The position numbers and the translations under genes were made by a program. 64,000 nt of DNA, taken from positions 1 to 64,000 of the IMG/VR virus record IMGVR_UViG_3300035670_009638. The stretch is one strand, 5' to 3'. Shown here piece by piece: positions 31,616 through 39,405 of this stretch; position 1 is the stretch's first letter; each line of letters opens with the position of its first letter. Origin of the DNA: a virus. The notes below the pieces were generated by a model. The model saw nothing but the letters and a program-made list of their open reading frames with translations, made no database searches and had not been told where the DNA came from.

Positions 31616-32260
31616 TCAAACGTAACCTTTTTCTTTCAAAGAAACATGTTTTCCTTGACCGATTATAATATGATCGAGCAGTTCAATTCCAACCATTTTT
31701 CCAACTTCTGAAAGTCTCTTAGTTACTTCAACATCTTGTCTGCTGGGATCAGGATTCCCAGAAGGATGATTATGACAAACAATAACTGAGGCTGCACTTA
31801 ATCGAATTCCTTCTCGAAAAACCTCTCTCGGATGAACAATACTAGAATTTAGTGAACCTTTGAAAACCATTTTTCTTGAAATGATAATATTCTTTGTGTT
31901 CAAGTAAATTGCTTCAAAATGTTCTTGATTCTGTAAAGTTAAATCTTCGAAATACTTAGCTACATCTTCCGGGCTTCTTACAATATAGCTATCTTCTTTT
32001 TTGAATTTTCTTATATAGTTTGCTAGTCCAAATGAAGAAACAATTCTTCTCGCCGAAACTTCACCGATCCCTTCGAATTTTTTAAGTTCATCGATACTCA
32101 TATCTACTAGTCTACTAATTCCAAGACTCGCCAATTTACCAGTTGATTCTGGATTTGCTTTAGGACCAATTAGAATTGCCAACATATTTTGTAATGAGGT
32201 TCCATCTGGACCATAAAAACTTAATTCTTCTTTTGCTACCTGAAAATGATTATTTTCCAT
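31616..32260 (-). CDS. radC: RadC-like JAMM-domain protein
   Basis: 214 residues. Residues about 60-75 (F-E-G-I-G-E-V-S-A-R-R-I) form a helix-hairpin-helix DNA-binding motif. The JAB/MPN domain carries the JAMM zinc signature H163-x-H165-P-S-G with D176. The family is common in phages, plasmids and islands; despite its name its biochemical role in repair is unsettled, and a function in recombination or anti-defence is suspected. Start at GGAGGTATTTAA-ATG. It lies downstream of the ArdC-like and zinc-ribbon genes, a neighbourhood typical of mobile elements. Confidence 0.92.
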   Translation of the reverse strand: MENNHFQVAKEELSFYGPDGTSLQNMLAILIGPKANPESTGKLASLGISRLVDMSIDELKKFEGIGEVSARRIVSSFGLANYIRKFKKEDSYIVRSPEDVAKYFEDLTLQNQEHFEAIYLNTKNIIISRKMVFKGSLNSSIVHPREVFREGIRLSAASVIVCHNHPSGNPDPSRQDVEVTKRLSEVGKMVGIELLDHIIIGQGKHVSLKEKGYV

Positions 32261-32411
32261 TTAAATACCTCCTAATTAAAATAAAATATTTAATATATTT
32301 TTGCACTCATTGATAATAAATCATCATAGAAGGCTACAGGATGTCCTGTATTTCATTTTGTTTTCCGTTTAATATAAAACATTAGACTGGATTTCGAAAA
32401 GGCCATACGGG
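32261..32411. other. Short gene-free gap with TACAGG-ATGT-CCTGTA palindrome
   Basis: The palindrome (32335-32350) lies between the zinc-ribbon gene and radC. No T-run follows on the minus strand. It may be a protein-binding site or processing hairpin. Confidence 0.35.
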
Positions 32412-32906
32412 TCAAATATGAGCCTCGTTTCCGGTCAAAGGGCAATTTCCACAGTCTTGTGTTAAACATTGAGCACAAGGAAGAATTTTAATTCTACAAT
32501 TTGGACAAGACTGACTTTCGAATCTTTGTTCCAATTCAACTTCATTTTCACAATGAGGACACCATTCAGAAACTGTTTGGTTTTTTTGATATTCTTCAAG
32601 ACTAGATTGTGACCAGTATTTCTCAATTCCTTTATGTTCAGAATGACAAGGTCCGCAAAGAACCATATCAAGGAGTTCCAGCCAAATATCTTCGTTCTTT
32701 CTCATATCTAAAATTTTTCCACATTTATCGCATATTTCAAAACCAACATCCATTTCATCAATATCATTCAATAAATCTACTTTTCTTTGAAGTCTTTCTT
32801 TAAACTCTGGACCAGACAAGTTCTCGAATGTTTCCATTAAACTGACCGCATCATCTAGTTCTCTAAATAATTTTCGGGCCAAATCATATTGCAATAAGTT
32901 CCTCAT
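32412..32906 (-). CDS. Multi-zinc-ribbon protein
   Basis: 164 residues. After a helical N-terminus (about 1-50) come several cysteine pairs: C-D-K-C-G near 59-63, C-G-P-C-H near 84-88, C-P-H-C near 115-118, C-P-N-C near 133-136 and a final C-A-Q-C with D-C-G-N-C near 143-153. The last motif occurs in many phage and plasmid proteins of unknown role. It probably binds two or three zinc ions and nucleic acid or protein. Its start (AGGAGGTTAAAA-ATG) lies within the end of the ArdC-like gene, so the two are coupled. Confidence 0.75.
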   Translation of the reverse strand: MRNLLQYDLARKLFRELDDAVSLMETFENLSGPEFKERLQRKVDLLNDIDEMDVGFEICDKCGKILDMRKNEDIWLELLDMVLCGPCHSEHKGIEKYWSQSSLEEYQKNQTVSEWCPHCENEVELEQRFESQSCPNCRIKILPCAQCLTQDCGNCPLTGNEAHI

Positions 32907-33756
32907 TTTTAACCTCCTGGAATTCTAAAATATAATCTGCTGCTTTTTGTGCATGTTGTGCCGCATAAATTATCAACTTGGGATCTTTCTTGATTTCAGA
33001 TAACCAACCGTATAAATAAGAAATTGAATTTTGATGTTGTTTTTCATTTTCAATTCCTAAGACTGAAAGAATCATGTTACTACCGATTTCAGCAACTAGC
33101 TCTTCTTTTGAGTAACTTTCTGAACCAAAAACTGACTGATCATCATTAGTAAATCGATTGAGTCTAATATTATGTCCAGTTGAATGAACCATTTCATGGA
33201 ATATCGTAGAGTAATATTCTTCAACTTCTCTAAACTGGCTTAGGTCTGGCATCGTAATGATGTCTAAGGTTGGTGTGTAATAAGCTCGGTTTGAGCCTTT
33301 ATGAATTCGAATTTTCACTTCAGACTTATATGATTGAATCAAGTTCTCTGCTTGTTCGTTGGGGTTATGATGGAAATTCATTTGTTCTTCTTCAATACCT
33401 TCAACATCAGCAGCAGAAAAGACCCTGTAATAACGGAACACTGGATAACTTTCTTCTTCTCCATCTTCATTCTTCTTCTCAACAAATTTCCAAAATGCTA
33501 CCATATGAGACTTACTTCCTTTTTTCAATTTGACCTCTGGATTTTTCTTGTTTAAATCTTGTATTTGGTTAAAGGTTAAATAATTTCCACCATCCAAAAG
33601 CAAAAGATTAATTCCTCGATAAGGCTTCTTGGTTACGTAGTTCTTTGGAATGCCACCTTTCCAAGGTTTTCTCCAAGGAGTAGTTCTACCATTTTGGATG
33701 GCATCTTCAATTTCCTTAATAATTTTCTCCTGAACAATTTGGTAGACTTTTGACAT
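32884..33756 (-). CDS. ArdC-like antirestriction protein (zincin)
   Basis: 290 residues. The N-terminal domain (about 5-120; T-P-W-R-K-P-W, Y-R-G-I-N-L-L-L-L, L-K-K-G-S-K-S) matches the ssDNA-binding ArdC N-terminal domain; the C-terminal metallopeptidase-like domain has H187-E-M-V-H191 with a third ligand expected in E-E-L-V-A-E. ArdC proteins of plasmids protect incoming DNA from restriction, probably by coating ssDNA. Normal length. Start at AGGAGGATAAAG-ATG. It belongs to the block with radC, consistent with defence evasion at entry. Confidence 0.88.
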   Translation of the reverse strand: MSKVYQIVQEKIIKEIEDAIQNGRTTPWRKPWKGGIPKNYVTKKPYRGINLLLLDGGNYLTFNQIQDLNKKNPEVKLKKGSKSHMVAFWKFVEKKNEDGEEESYPVFRYYRVFSAADVEGIEEEQMNFHHNPNEQAENLIQSYKSEVKIRIHKGSNRAYYTPTLDIITMPDLSQFREVEEYYSTIFHEMVHSTGHNIRLNRFTNDDQSVFGSESYSKEELVAEIGSNMILSVLGIENEKQHQNSISYLYGWLSEIKKDPKLIIYAAQHAQKAADYILEFQEVKNEELIAI

Positions 33757-33766
33757 CTTTATCCTC

Positions 33767-33964
33767 CTAACGAATAAAAGTTGAAAATGAAATCAATCTT
33801 GGTCGTTGATTATATTTTTTAGCAATCTCTTTTGACTTCTTGTTAAACAAGGTTATATAAGGCTCAATTTCGTCCTTTGCTTGTTCTCTATTGATTTTAC
33901 CAATGTTATACAAGGCTCTTGCTTCTTGAGCTCTTAGAAGTAGCGTACGGGATTCGTGTGTCAT
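33767..33964 (-). CDS. Hypothetical helical protein (65 aa)
   Basis: Family not recognised. M-T-H-E-S-R-T-L-L-L-R-A-Q-E-A-R-A-L-Y-N-I-G-K-I-N-R-E-Q begins a helical hairpin with regular charged faces, and the tail is basic (K-K-Y-N-Q-R-P-R-L). AAGGAGGACTTTAAA marks the start. It is the gene immediately upstream of the ArdC-like protein and likely co-transcribed with it. Confidence 0.65.
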   Translation of the reverse strand: MTHESRTLLLRAQEARALYNIGKINREQAKDEIEPYITLFNKKSKEIAKKYNQRPRLISFSTFIR

Positions 33965-33985
33965 TTTAAAGTCCTCCTTATATAA

Positions 33986-34063
33986 TTAAATTAAATCATC
34001 TTCACCATAACCCAAGAAAATTACTGATAACACTACTAATACAGAAGATAATACTTTTTTCAT
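33986..34063 (-). CDS. Tiny hydrophobic peptide (25 aa)
   Basis: M-K-K-V-L-S-S-V-L-V-V-L-S-V-I-F-L-G-Y-G-E-D-D-L-I: a basic start, one hydrophobic stretch and an acidic end, like a signal peptide or single-helix membrane peptide. It has one of the best ribosome sites of the region (AAAGGAGGTATCAGA). The strength of this site is the only evidence that it is translated; function unknown. Confidence 0.5.
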   Translation of the reverse strand: MKKVLSSVLVVLSVIFLGYGEDDLI

Positions 34064-34099
34064 TCTGATACCTCCTTTATTAATTGTTAGTTGCTTCTA

Positions 34100-34133
34100 G
34101 CTAAAACAACTCCGAGACTTATGTCTCAGAGCT
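34100..34133 (-). terminator. Intrinsic terminator
   Basis: Minus sense AGCTC-T-GAGAC-ATAA-GTCTC-G-GAGTT followed by GTTTTAG; it lies just after the small zinc-ribbon gene. Confidence 0.6.
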
Positions 34134-34143
34134 GCTTATTATT

Positions 34144-34428
34144 TTATTTATAGATAATTATTAAACTTTCTAATGCTTCTCTAGTTCCACAAGAATCGCA
34201 AATCATTGTCTTATTATCTTTTCTTGAAAGAGCTAATAATCTTTCAAAAGTTTGTTTACAACTAGGACAGATTTCAATAAATTCTACATCCAGGTTTTCT
34301 TTCTTAAATTTTCTAAACTCATTTAAATTTTCAAAATTGTAAAAGAAAGATTCAATTCTTTTCTTTTTAACTTGGACTTCAACTAAAATTTCTCCAGATT
34401 TCAATGTTTCTACGTAAGCTTGTTTCAT
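34144..34428 (-). CDS. Small zinc-ribbon protein (94 aa)
   Basis: The first 50 residues are basic and mixed alpha/beta (K-Q-A-Y-V-E-T-L-K-S-G-E-I-L-V-E-V). C-P-S-C near 54-57 and C-D-S-C-G near 76-80 make one zinc ribbon. C-D-S-C-G-T-R-E-A-L resembles ends of several phage early proteins. GGAGTGAAGAAAA precedes the ATG; two host-type promoters lie upstream. It probably binds nucleic acid or a host enzyme; no more can be said. Confidence 0.65.
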   Translation of the reverse strand: MKQAYVETLKSGEILVEVQVKKKRIESFFYNFENLNEFRKFKKENLDVEFIEICPSCKQTFERLLALSRKDNKTMICDSCGTREALESLIIIYK

Positions 34429-34474
34429 TTTTCTTCACTCCTAGTAGTTGGTTATTTATATTTCTCTATAATTA

Positions 34475-34503
34475 ATTATATCAAACGTTTGTTCGCTTGT
34501 ACA
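34475..34503 (-). promoter_or_regulatory. Sigma-A-like promoter
   Basis: Minus sense TGTACA, 17 bases, TATAAT. It is the nearer of two promoters before the 94-residue zinc-ribbon gene. Confidence 0.7.
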
Positions 34504-34552
34504 TAATTATTTGCAATTTTCAGAAAATTTATTTTAACTTTTATTATAATTA

Positions 34553-34576
34553 GATCAAGAGATAAAGGCCTTGATC
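34553..34576. other. Hairpin between tandem promoters
   Basis: GATCAAG / CTTGATC with a ten-base loop. On the minus strand it would lie about 30 bases into the transcript of the farther promoter; on the plus strand it is followed by ATTTTTTTATTT. Confidence 0.4.
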
Positions 34577-34610
34577 AATTGATTTTTTTATTTATATCTC
34601 TGTAATTATT

Positions 34611-34639
34611 ATTATAAATAGATTACTGCCAAACGTAAA
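34611..34639 (-). promoter_or_regulatory. Sigma-A-like promoter, distal copy
   Basis: Minus sense TTTACG, 17 bases, TATAAT, about 60 bp after the gyrA stop. No gene starts between it and the nearer promoter. Confidence 0.65.
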
Positions 34640-34710
34640 CGATTTTTCAAATTTTACAATATTTTTAATTTTATTACAAACAATTAAATATAAGAAGAAG
34701 TAGCCTGTGA

Positions 34711-36711
34711 TTAGACTACTTCTACTTTTTTAAGTTCACCCCGTCTTGTAGCATAAGTTCCAGGTGTTGCTCGACTTTTAATTGCAGTCAAGTCTTTTGT
34801 ATTTACTTCCACTTCAGTACGAGTTGTTTTTAGTTTTAAAGTTACTTCCTTATCAAGGGTAATCATATCAACAACTTCTTGACCTTCTTTGTAACCATAT
34901 TTCAGAACTTTTCTTCTACTAGAGAAAACTTTCATATCGACTTTAGCAATTCGATTATTCTTGTAAGCAATAATCAAGAATTTTCTTTTGCCATCATAGA
35001 TCGTATAATTAACAACATTTTCATTTTCAATTTCGAAGATGTTCATCAAGTAAGTTCCTAGAGAATTATTCTTCGTATCTTCAATCCTGCTTAATTCAAT
35101 TTTGTATGCCATACAAGCATCAGTTATCATAACAACTTCAGACTTATTAGTAGCCTCGAAGACTTGAATAATTTCGTCACCTGGTTTCAATGCTGGTTCT
35201 TGTTCGAAATTCTTGAGTTTATAAACGTATCCTTCTTTAGTCAAATGAACTTTAACTGGATAATCAGGAATTGTTTGTTCTTGAATAAGACTTATTGGTT
35301 TTACATTCGTAAGCTCAATAATCTCAGATTGTCTTGGCTTACCATATTTTTCTTTCGTTTCTTCTAAATCGTTGATGATCAACTCGTTCAATCTTTTTTC
35401 ATTTCCAACAATGTCTTTATAATCCTTAATTTTCTTTTCAAGGTTTTCAATGTCCTTGATTTTCTTGACAATGTAATCTTTATTGATGTTTCGAAGTTTC
35501 ATGTCAGCTACTTCTTTTGCTTGCTCTTTGTCGATTCCAAAATGTTTTTGAAGATTCTTTTCAATCATATCTTCTTTAGATTTTCTAATGATATCGATTG
35601 CTTTATCAATATCAAGCAATACTTTTTCCAAACCTCTTAAAATATGAAGCTTCTCACTCATTCTTTTAATATCATAAGTTAAGCTTCTTTGAAGACTTGT
35701 TCTTCTCCATTTTAGCCATTCTTCGATAATGTTCCACACTCCCAGAACTCTTGGTAAATCATTAACAAGAATGTTCATATTGGAACTGTATGTTGATTGG
35801 AGTGGTGTAAATCGATATAACTTTTCAAGGAGCAATTTCATATCTGTTCCACGTCTTGCTGTAACTGTTATAAGCATTCCTCGAAGACCTGTTAAATCTT
35901 TAACATCTGTTACTTCTTTTAATTTCCCAGTTTTAGCGAGCTCAACGATCTTTTCAATTATTGCCTCTCTTGTCGTTGAATATGGAACTTCAGTTATAAG
36001 AATTTCATTTCCTTCGATTTCAGCTTTTCCACGAATCTTCACTGTTCCAGTTCCTTCAGTATTGATTTGCTTAAATACTTCTAGCTCTTTTACAATGAAT
36101 CCTCCAGTAGCAAAATCTGGAACCAAAGTGGTTTTCTTTTTTGTTTTTAGATATTTAATAACTGAGTCACAAAGTTCAATTAAGTTAAATGATGGGGTTG
36201 ATGAGCTAAATCCAACACCAATTCCAGATTGAGCATAAGTTAGTATTGCCGGGAATTTTACCGGAAGAACTTCTGGGATTTTAATTGTTCCATCATAATT
36301 GTCTACAAAATCTACAATATTCTTTTCAAAATCTTTCATCATATCAATAGAGATATCAGATAGTTTAACTTCAGAATATCGGCTTGCTGCTGGAGCTAAG
36401 TCTCTTGATGTATAGTTACCAAAGTTTCCTTTACCGATCAACCATGGATGAGAATGTCTGTCTTTTTGAACCATTCCAACCATCGTTCCATAAGTCGAAC
36501 CATGTGGGTGGTACTTGAAAACTTCTCCTTCAGCATTTGCACTTTTTGTAAACTTAATTGCATTCATTTGTTTCATTGCCCATAAAATTCTTCGATGGGC
36601 TGGTTTCAATCCATCTCTCAAATCTGGCAAAGCTCTGTCAAGAAGAACGTACGCGCTGTAGTTCATCATGTTATCTTGTACGATATTTTCAATTTGTTTA
36701 GTAGTAGTCAA
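34711..36711 (-). CDS. gyrA: Type II topoisomerase subunit A
   Basis: 666 residues, about 150 shorter than host GyrA or ParC. The breakage-reunion domain is complete: L-P-D-L-R-D-G-L-K-P-A-H-R-R (28-41), Y-H-P-H-G (67-71) and the catalytic tyrosine Y112 in A-S-R-Y-S-E-V. A coiled coil runs about 330-450. The C-terminal pinwheel is short, and I see no clear GyrA box, so a decatenating (topo IV-like) activity is as likely as supercoiling. With the B subunit it forms an A2B2 enzyme that removes tangles during phage replication. It starts with TTG nine bases after AGGAGG, and both promoter families precede it. Confidence 0.92.
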   Translation of the reverse strand: MTTTKQIENIVQDNMMNYSAYVLLDRALPDLRDGLKPAHRRILWAMKQMNAIKFTKSANAEGEVFKYHPHGSTYGTMVGMVQKDRHSHPWLIGKGNFGNYTSRDLAPAASRYSEVKLSDISIDMMKDFEKNIVDFVDNYDGTIKIPEVLPVKFPAILTYAQSGIGVGFSSSTPSFNLIELCDSVIKYLKTKKKTTLVPDFATGGFIVKELEVFKQINTEGTGTVKIRGKAEIEGNEILITEVPYSTTREAIIEKIVELAKTGKLKEVTDVKDLTGLRGMLITVTARRGTDMKLLLEKLYRFTPLQSTYSSNMNILVNDLPRVLGVWNIIEEWLKWRRTSLQRSLTYDIKRMSEKLHILRGLEKVLLDIDKAIDIIRKSKEDMIEKNLQKHFGIDKEQAKEVADMKLRNINKDYIVKKIKDIENLEKKIKDYKDIVGNEKRLNELIINDLEETKEKYGKPRQSEIIELTNVKPISLIQEQTIPDYPVKVHLTKEGYVYKLKNFEQEPALKPGDEIIQVFEATNKSEVVMITDACMAYKIELSRIEDTKNNSLGTYLMNIFEIENENVVNYTIYDGKRKFLIIAYKNNRIAKVDMKVFSSRRKVLKYGYKEGQEVVDMITLDKEVTLKLKTTRTEVEVNTKDLTAIKSRATPGTYATRRGELKKVEVV

Positions 36712-36745
36712 GTTAAGTAACCTCCTTGTTAATCTCTCTCATATA

Positions 36746-36773
36746 TTTATATCTGTCTGAGAGAAAATGTAAA
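36746..36773 (-). promoter_or_regulatory. N16-type phage promoter of gyrA
   Basis: Minus sense TTTACATTTTC...ACAGATATAAATA. It stands in tandem with a host-type promoter, so gyrA could be read in two phases. Confidence 0.7.
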
Positions 36774-36789
36774 TTATATTTCTATAATT

Positions 36790-36818
36790 ATTATATAAAA
36801 GATATTGTAATTCGTACA
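36790..36818 (-). promoter_or_regulatory. Sigma-A-like promoter of gyrA
   Basis: Minus sense TGTACG, 17 bases, TATAAT, directly upstream of the N16-type promoter. Confidence 0.65.
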
Positions 36819-36850
36819 TATATTTTTGCAATTTTCAGATAATTTATAAA

Positions 36851-36883
36851 TAAAAACTAGACTGGATAATTCCAGCCTAGTTT
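36851..36883 (-). terminator. Intrinsic terminator
   Basis: Minus sense ACTAGGCTGGA-ATTA-TCCAGTCTAGT, then TTTTATTTATAA. The stop codon of the 135-residue gene lies within the stem. Confidence 0.88.
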
Positions 36884-37284
36884 CGTGTTCCAGTATATAT
36901 TTTTCCTTCTTCTATCAAGCTATTGATTAAATCACAAACACGATCAAGAGTATTTAAGTCATTTACAATTATTCTATTCGAAATAAAGTTTTTATTCTCT
37001 TTGCTTACAATACCAAATATTTCTTCGTTAAGTGGATTTTTTAGGTTTGTGTCTATATAAAAGGTTCCAATTGAGTTTTTATTAAGTCTTACTCCACCGA
37101 GAGTTTTTAGTGTATCAGAATCTTTAAGATATAACCAAGGCCTATTAACACTTTTCTTTGTTACAATATTGCACTTCAATTCTAGAAATTCAGAAAGCTT
37201 TTTAGGATCTTTTATATTTTCAGAAGTAACGGTAATTGTCTCAACGTGCTTTTTTTCAAATGTCAATGTTTCAATTTGAGTCAT
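36877..37284 (-). CDS. Hypothetical protein between the topoisomerase genes (135 aa)
   Basis: Family not recognised. A mixed alpha/beta protein with no cysteine pairs beyond C54 and C121 region residues, beginning M-T-Q-I-E-T-L-T-F-E-K-K-H-V-E-T-I-T-V and containing W-L-Y-L-K-D-S-D-T-L-K-T-L-G-G-V-R-L. Near the end, L-N-T-L-D-R-V-C-D-L-I-N-S-L-I-E-E-G is a clear helix. AAAGGGGGTG serves as ribosome site. It lies between gyrB and gyrA but has its own terminator, and a partner role with the topoisomerase is only a guess from position. Confidence 0.65.
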   Translation of the reverse strand: MTQIETLTFEKKHVETITVTSENIKDPKKLSEFLELKCNIVTKKSVNRPWLYLKDSDTLKTLGGVRLNKNSIGTFYIDTNLKNPLNEEIFGIVSKENKNFISNRIIVNDLNTLDRVCDLINSLIEEGKIYTGTRN

Positions 37285-37363
37285 TTTAAAAACACCCCCT
37301 TTTGAGTTCTTATTATTATATTACTTGAATTTATTCAATAAAACAATTTTTTCATTTTTTTAT

Positions 37364-37401
37364 TAAAAAACAAGTAGAAAGCATCAATCGATGCTCTCTA
37401 C
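37364..37401 (-). terminator. Intrinsic terminator after gyrB
   Basis: Minus sense GTAGAGAGCATC-GATT-GATGCTTTCTAC (wobble inside) then TTGTTTTTT. The gyrB stop is in the stem. Confidence 0.88.
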
Positions 37402-39297
37402 ATAGTTATGGAGATTTTCTGAAATATACTGTCTTCTGTTGGATGAATCAATTCCCATCCACGTTTCGAGGGAATCAATCATTGATTTTGCATCCTCGAC
37501 AGTTACTTTTATCAAGTCTCTTGTTTCAGGATTCATTGCTGTTTCTGCCATAGTTTCAGCATCCAATTCCCCAAGTCCTTTACAACGGGCAACTGTTTTT
37601 ACATTTTGTAATGTATGAAGTTTTTCTTCCTTTTCTTTTTCAGAATAGAAGTAAATCATATTATCATCTTTTAACTTCACTTCGTACAATGGAGTTTGAG
37701 CAATATAAACATATCCTTGTTTAATTAATTCTGGCATTAGTCTGTAGAACATAGTAATAATTAAGCAGGCAATTTGATGACCATCTGGGTCAGCATCTGT
37801 ACTTATGATTATCTTCCCGAATCTCAACTTTTTAATATCAAAATTTTCGAGGTCTTTATTTTTCTTGTCTGTCTGAATACCACAACCTAGAACCTTAACT
37901 AAGTCAGTTATGACTTGGTTTTTAAAGATTGTTGTATAATCTGATTTCAGACAGTTTAAGATTTTTCCTCGAAGTGGATATGCTGCCTGATACATTGCAT
38001 CTCTGGCCAAAACAATAGAACCTAAAGCTGAGTTACCTTCCGCAATAAACAATTCTGAATCTGGTCCGTGTTTTTTACAATCAACAAGTTTTTCAACTTT
38101 GTTCCCAATACCATCCACTTTTTCTGTGAGTTTTTTCTTTAAAGCTTTTTTAGCTTTAAGAGACTGAGCATTATGTTTTTGTACTGCCAATAAATGATTG
38201 ATCAGCTTTTTTAATCCTTTTTCATTTTCAACTTTAAGAACTTCTAATAATTGAACTGCATGCTTTTGTGCAATTTTTTTATATAGCTTCTTATTGGTTG
38301 AAAGTTTAGTCTGGTTTTGGAATTCTCCCTTATTTGATAATGCTACCAATACAAAGCTTACTGAAGATTCAACATCAGACATTGTAAATGAGGTTACTCC
38401 TTTAGGAAATAACTTATTATCTTTACAATACTTATTTGCAAATTGACGTATTCCAGAAATAACTCCATCGTTGAAACTTCCACCTTCAGCTAGGTAGGTT
38501 AGGTTTAAGTAAGATTCTTGGATTGGCTCAGCTGTGGTAGAAAATATAAGCTCGATACTGTTCTTTTCATCTTCATCATCATATAAAGTTACTGGAGAAG
38601 TTATGATTGGTGAAGTTGATGAATTTCCAATAATTTCACCATAATAATCTTGAATGCTTCCATAATGGAATTCATGTGATTCTTCTTTATGCTTAAAGAA
38701 AAGTTTAACTTTTGGAGATCCAACAGCAAACCTTTTTACAATATCTTTAACTTCATCTTTATCATAAGTCGTAATAGGATAAACTTCTGGGTCCAACTTA
38801 AAAGTAATTGATGTTCCATGTAAGTTCTTATCACATTTTTCTTTCTTTAAGTCTTGAACAAGTTCTCCACCATTTTCAAATTTCAATGAATGTTTATATC
38901 CATTGTAATATGCTTCAACATAGAAAATGGAAGATGTATAACATAAAACTGTATTACCAACACCATTAGTTCCGGTTGTAGTTGAATCAGTAGTTTCATA
39001 TTTTGTACCGGCGAACAGGGTTCTGAATAGAAGTTCGTAATTCTTGACTCCATCTGTTTTACCATCAATAGGAATTCCACGACCTGTATCTTTTACAGTT
39101 ATTGTCTGTAAATCATCATGGAGTTCAACTGTTACAACTCCTTCATCAAAGTTATTAATTACTTCATCAGTTCCATTTGCAATAACTTCTTTTAAACCAT
39201 GATAGTAGTTGTCTCTTGAACCATACCAAACAGAAATTTTTTCTCTAGCTTTCTCTCTGTCATTCAATACTCGGATTCTGTCATTATTAGTAGTCAT
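37384..39297 (-). CDS. gyrB: Type II topoisomerase subunit B
   Basis: 637 residues, normal for GyrB/ParE. The GHKL ATPase domain shows I-A-N-G-T-D-E-V (about 39-46), D-T-G-R-G-I-P (70-76) and G-T-N-G-V-G-N (109-115). The TOPRIM domain shows F-I-A-E-G-N-S-A and D-A-D-P-D-G-H-Q-I, the metal-binding motifs. N-G-T-D-E replaces the more usual N-x-x-D-E-x spacing only slightly. It supplies ATP-driven strand passage. The frame is open ten codons further up, but AGGAGGAATTGCTTA marks this ATG. The gene order B then A on one strand matches bacterial operons, although a gene and terminators separate them here. Confidence 0.94.
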   Translation of the reverse strand: MTTNNDRIRVLNDREKAREKISVWYGSRDNYYHGLKEVIANGTDEVINNFDEGVVTVELHDDLQTITVKDTGRGIPIDGKTDGVKNYELLFRTLFAGTKYETTDSTTTGTNGVGNTVLCYTSSIFYVEAYYNGYKHSLKFENGGELVQDLKKEKCDKNLHGTSITFKLDPEVYPITTYDKDEVKDIVKRFAVGSPKVKLFFKHKEESHEFHYGSIQDYYGEIIGNSSTSPIITSPVTLYDDEDEKNSIELIFSTTAEPIQESYLNLTYLAEGGSFNDGVISGIRQFANKYCKDNKLFPKGVTSFTMSDVESSVSFVLVALSNKGEFQNQTKLSTNKKLYKKIAQKHAVQLLEVLKVENEKGLKKLINHLLAVQKHNAQSLKAKKALKKKLTEKVDGIGNKVEKLVDCKKHGPDSELFIAEGNSALGSIVLARDAMYQAAYPLRGKILNCLKSDYTTIFKNQVITDLVKVLGCGIQTDKKNKDLENFDIKKLRFGKIIISTDADPDGHQIACLIITMFYRLMPELIKQGYVYIAQTPLYEVKLKDDNMIYFYSEKEKEEKLHTLQNVKTVARCKGLGELDAETMAETAMNPETRDLIKVTVEDAKSMIDSLETWMGIDSSNRRQYISENLHNYVESID

Positions 39298-39353
39298 TAA
39301 GCAATTCCTCCTAAAAAGTTTTTCCAATATTTGGAAATATCTCTCTAATAATT

Positions 39354-39381
39354 ATTATATCAAGTTCCGTAAAAACGTAAA
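39354..39381 (-). promoter_or_regulatory. Promoter of gyrB
   Basis: Minus sense TTTACG, 16 bases, TATAAT, with the AGAGAGATAT leader. The spacer is one base shorter than in most host-type copies here. Confidence 0.65.
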
Positions 39382-39405
39382 CACTTTTTAGGAGGGTTTT
39401 TTCTT

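Noticed and set aside
35164-36232. Plus-strand ORFs opposite gyrA
   Set aside because: Antisense shadows of a well-supported gene; no ribosome site or promoter.
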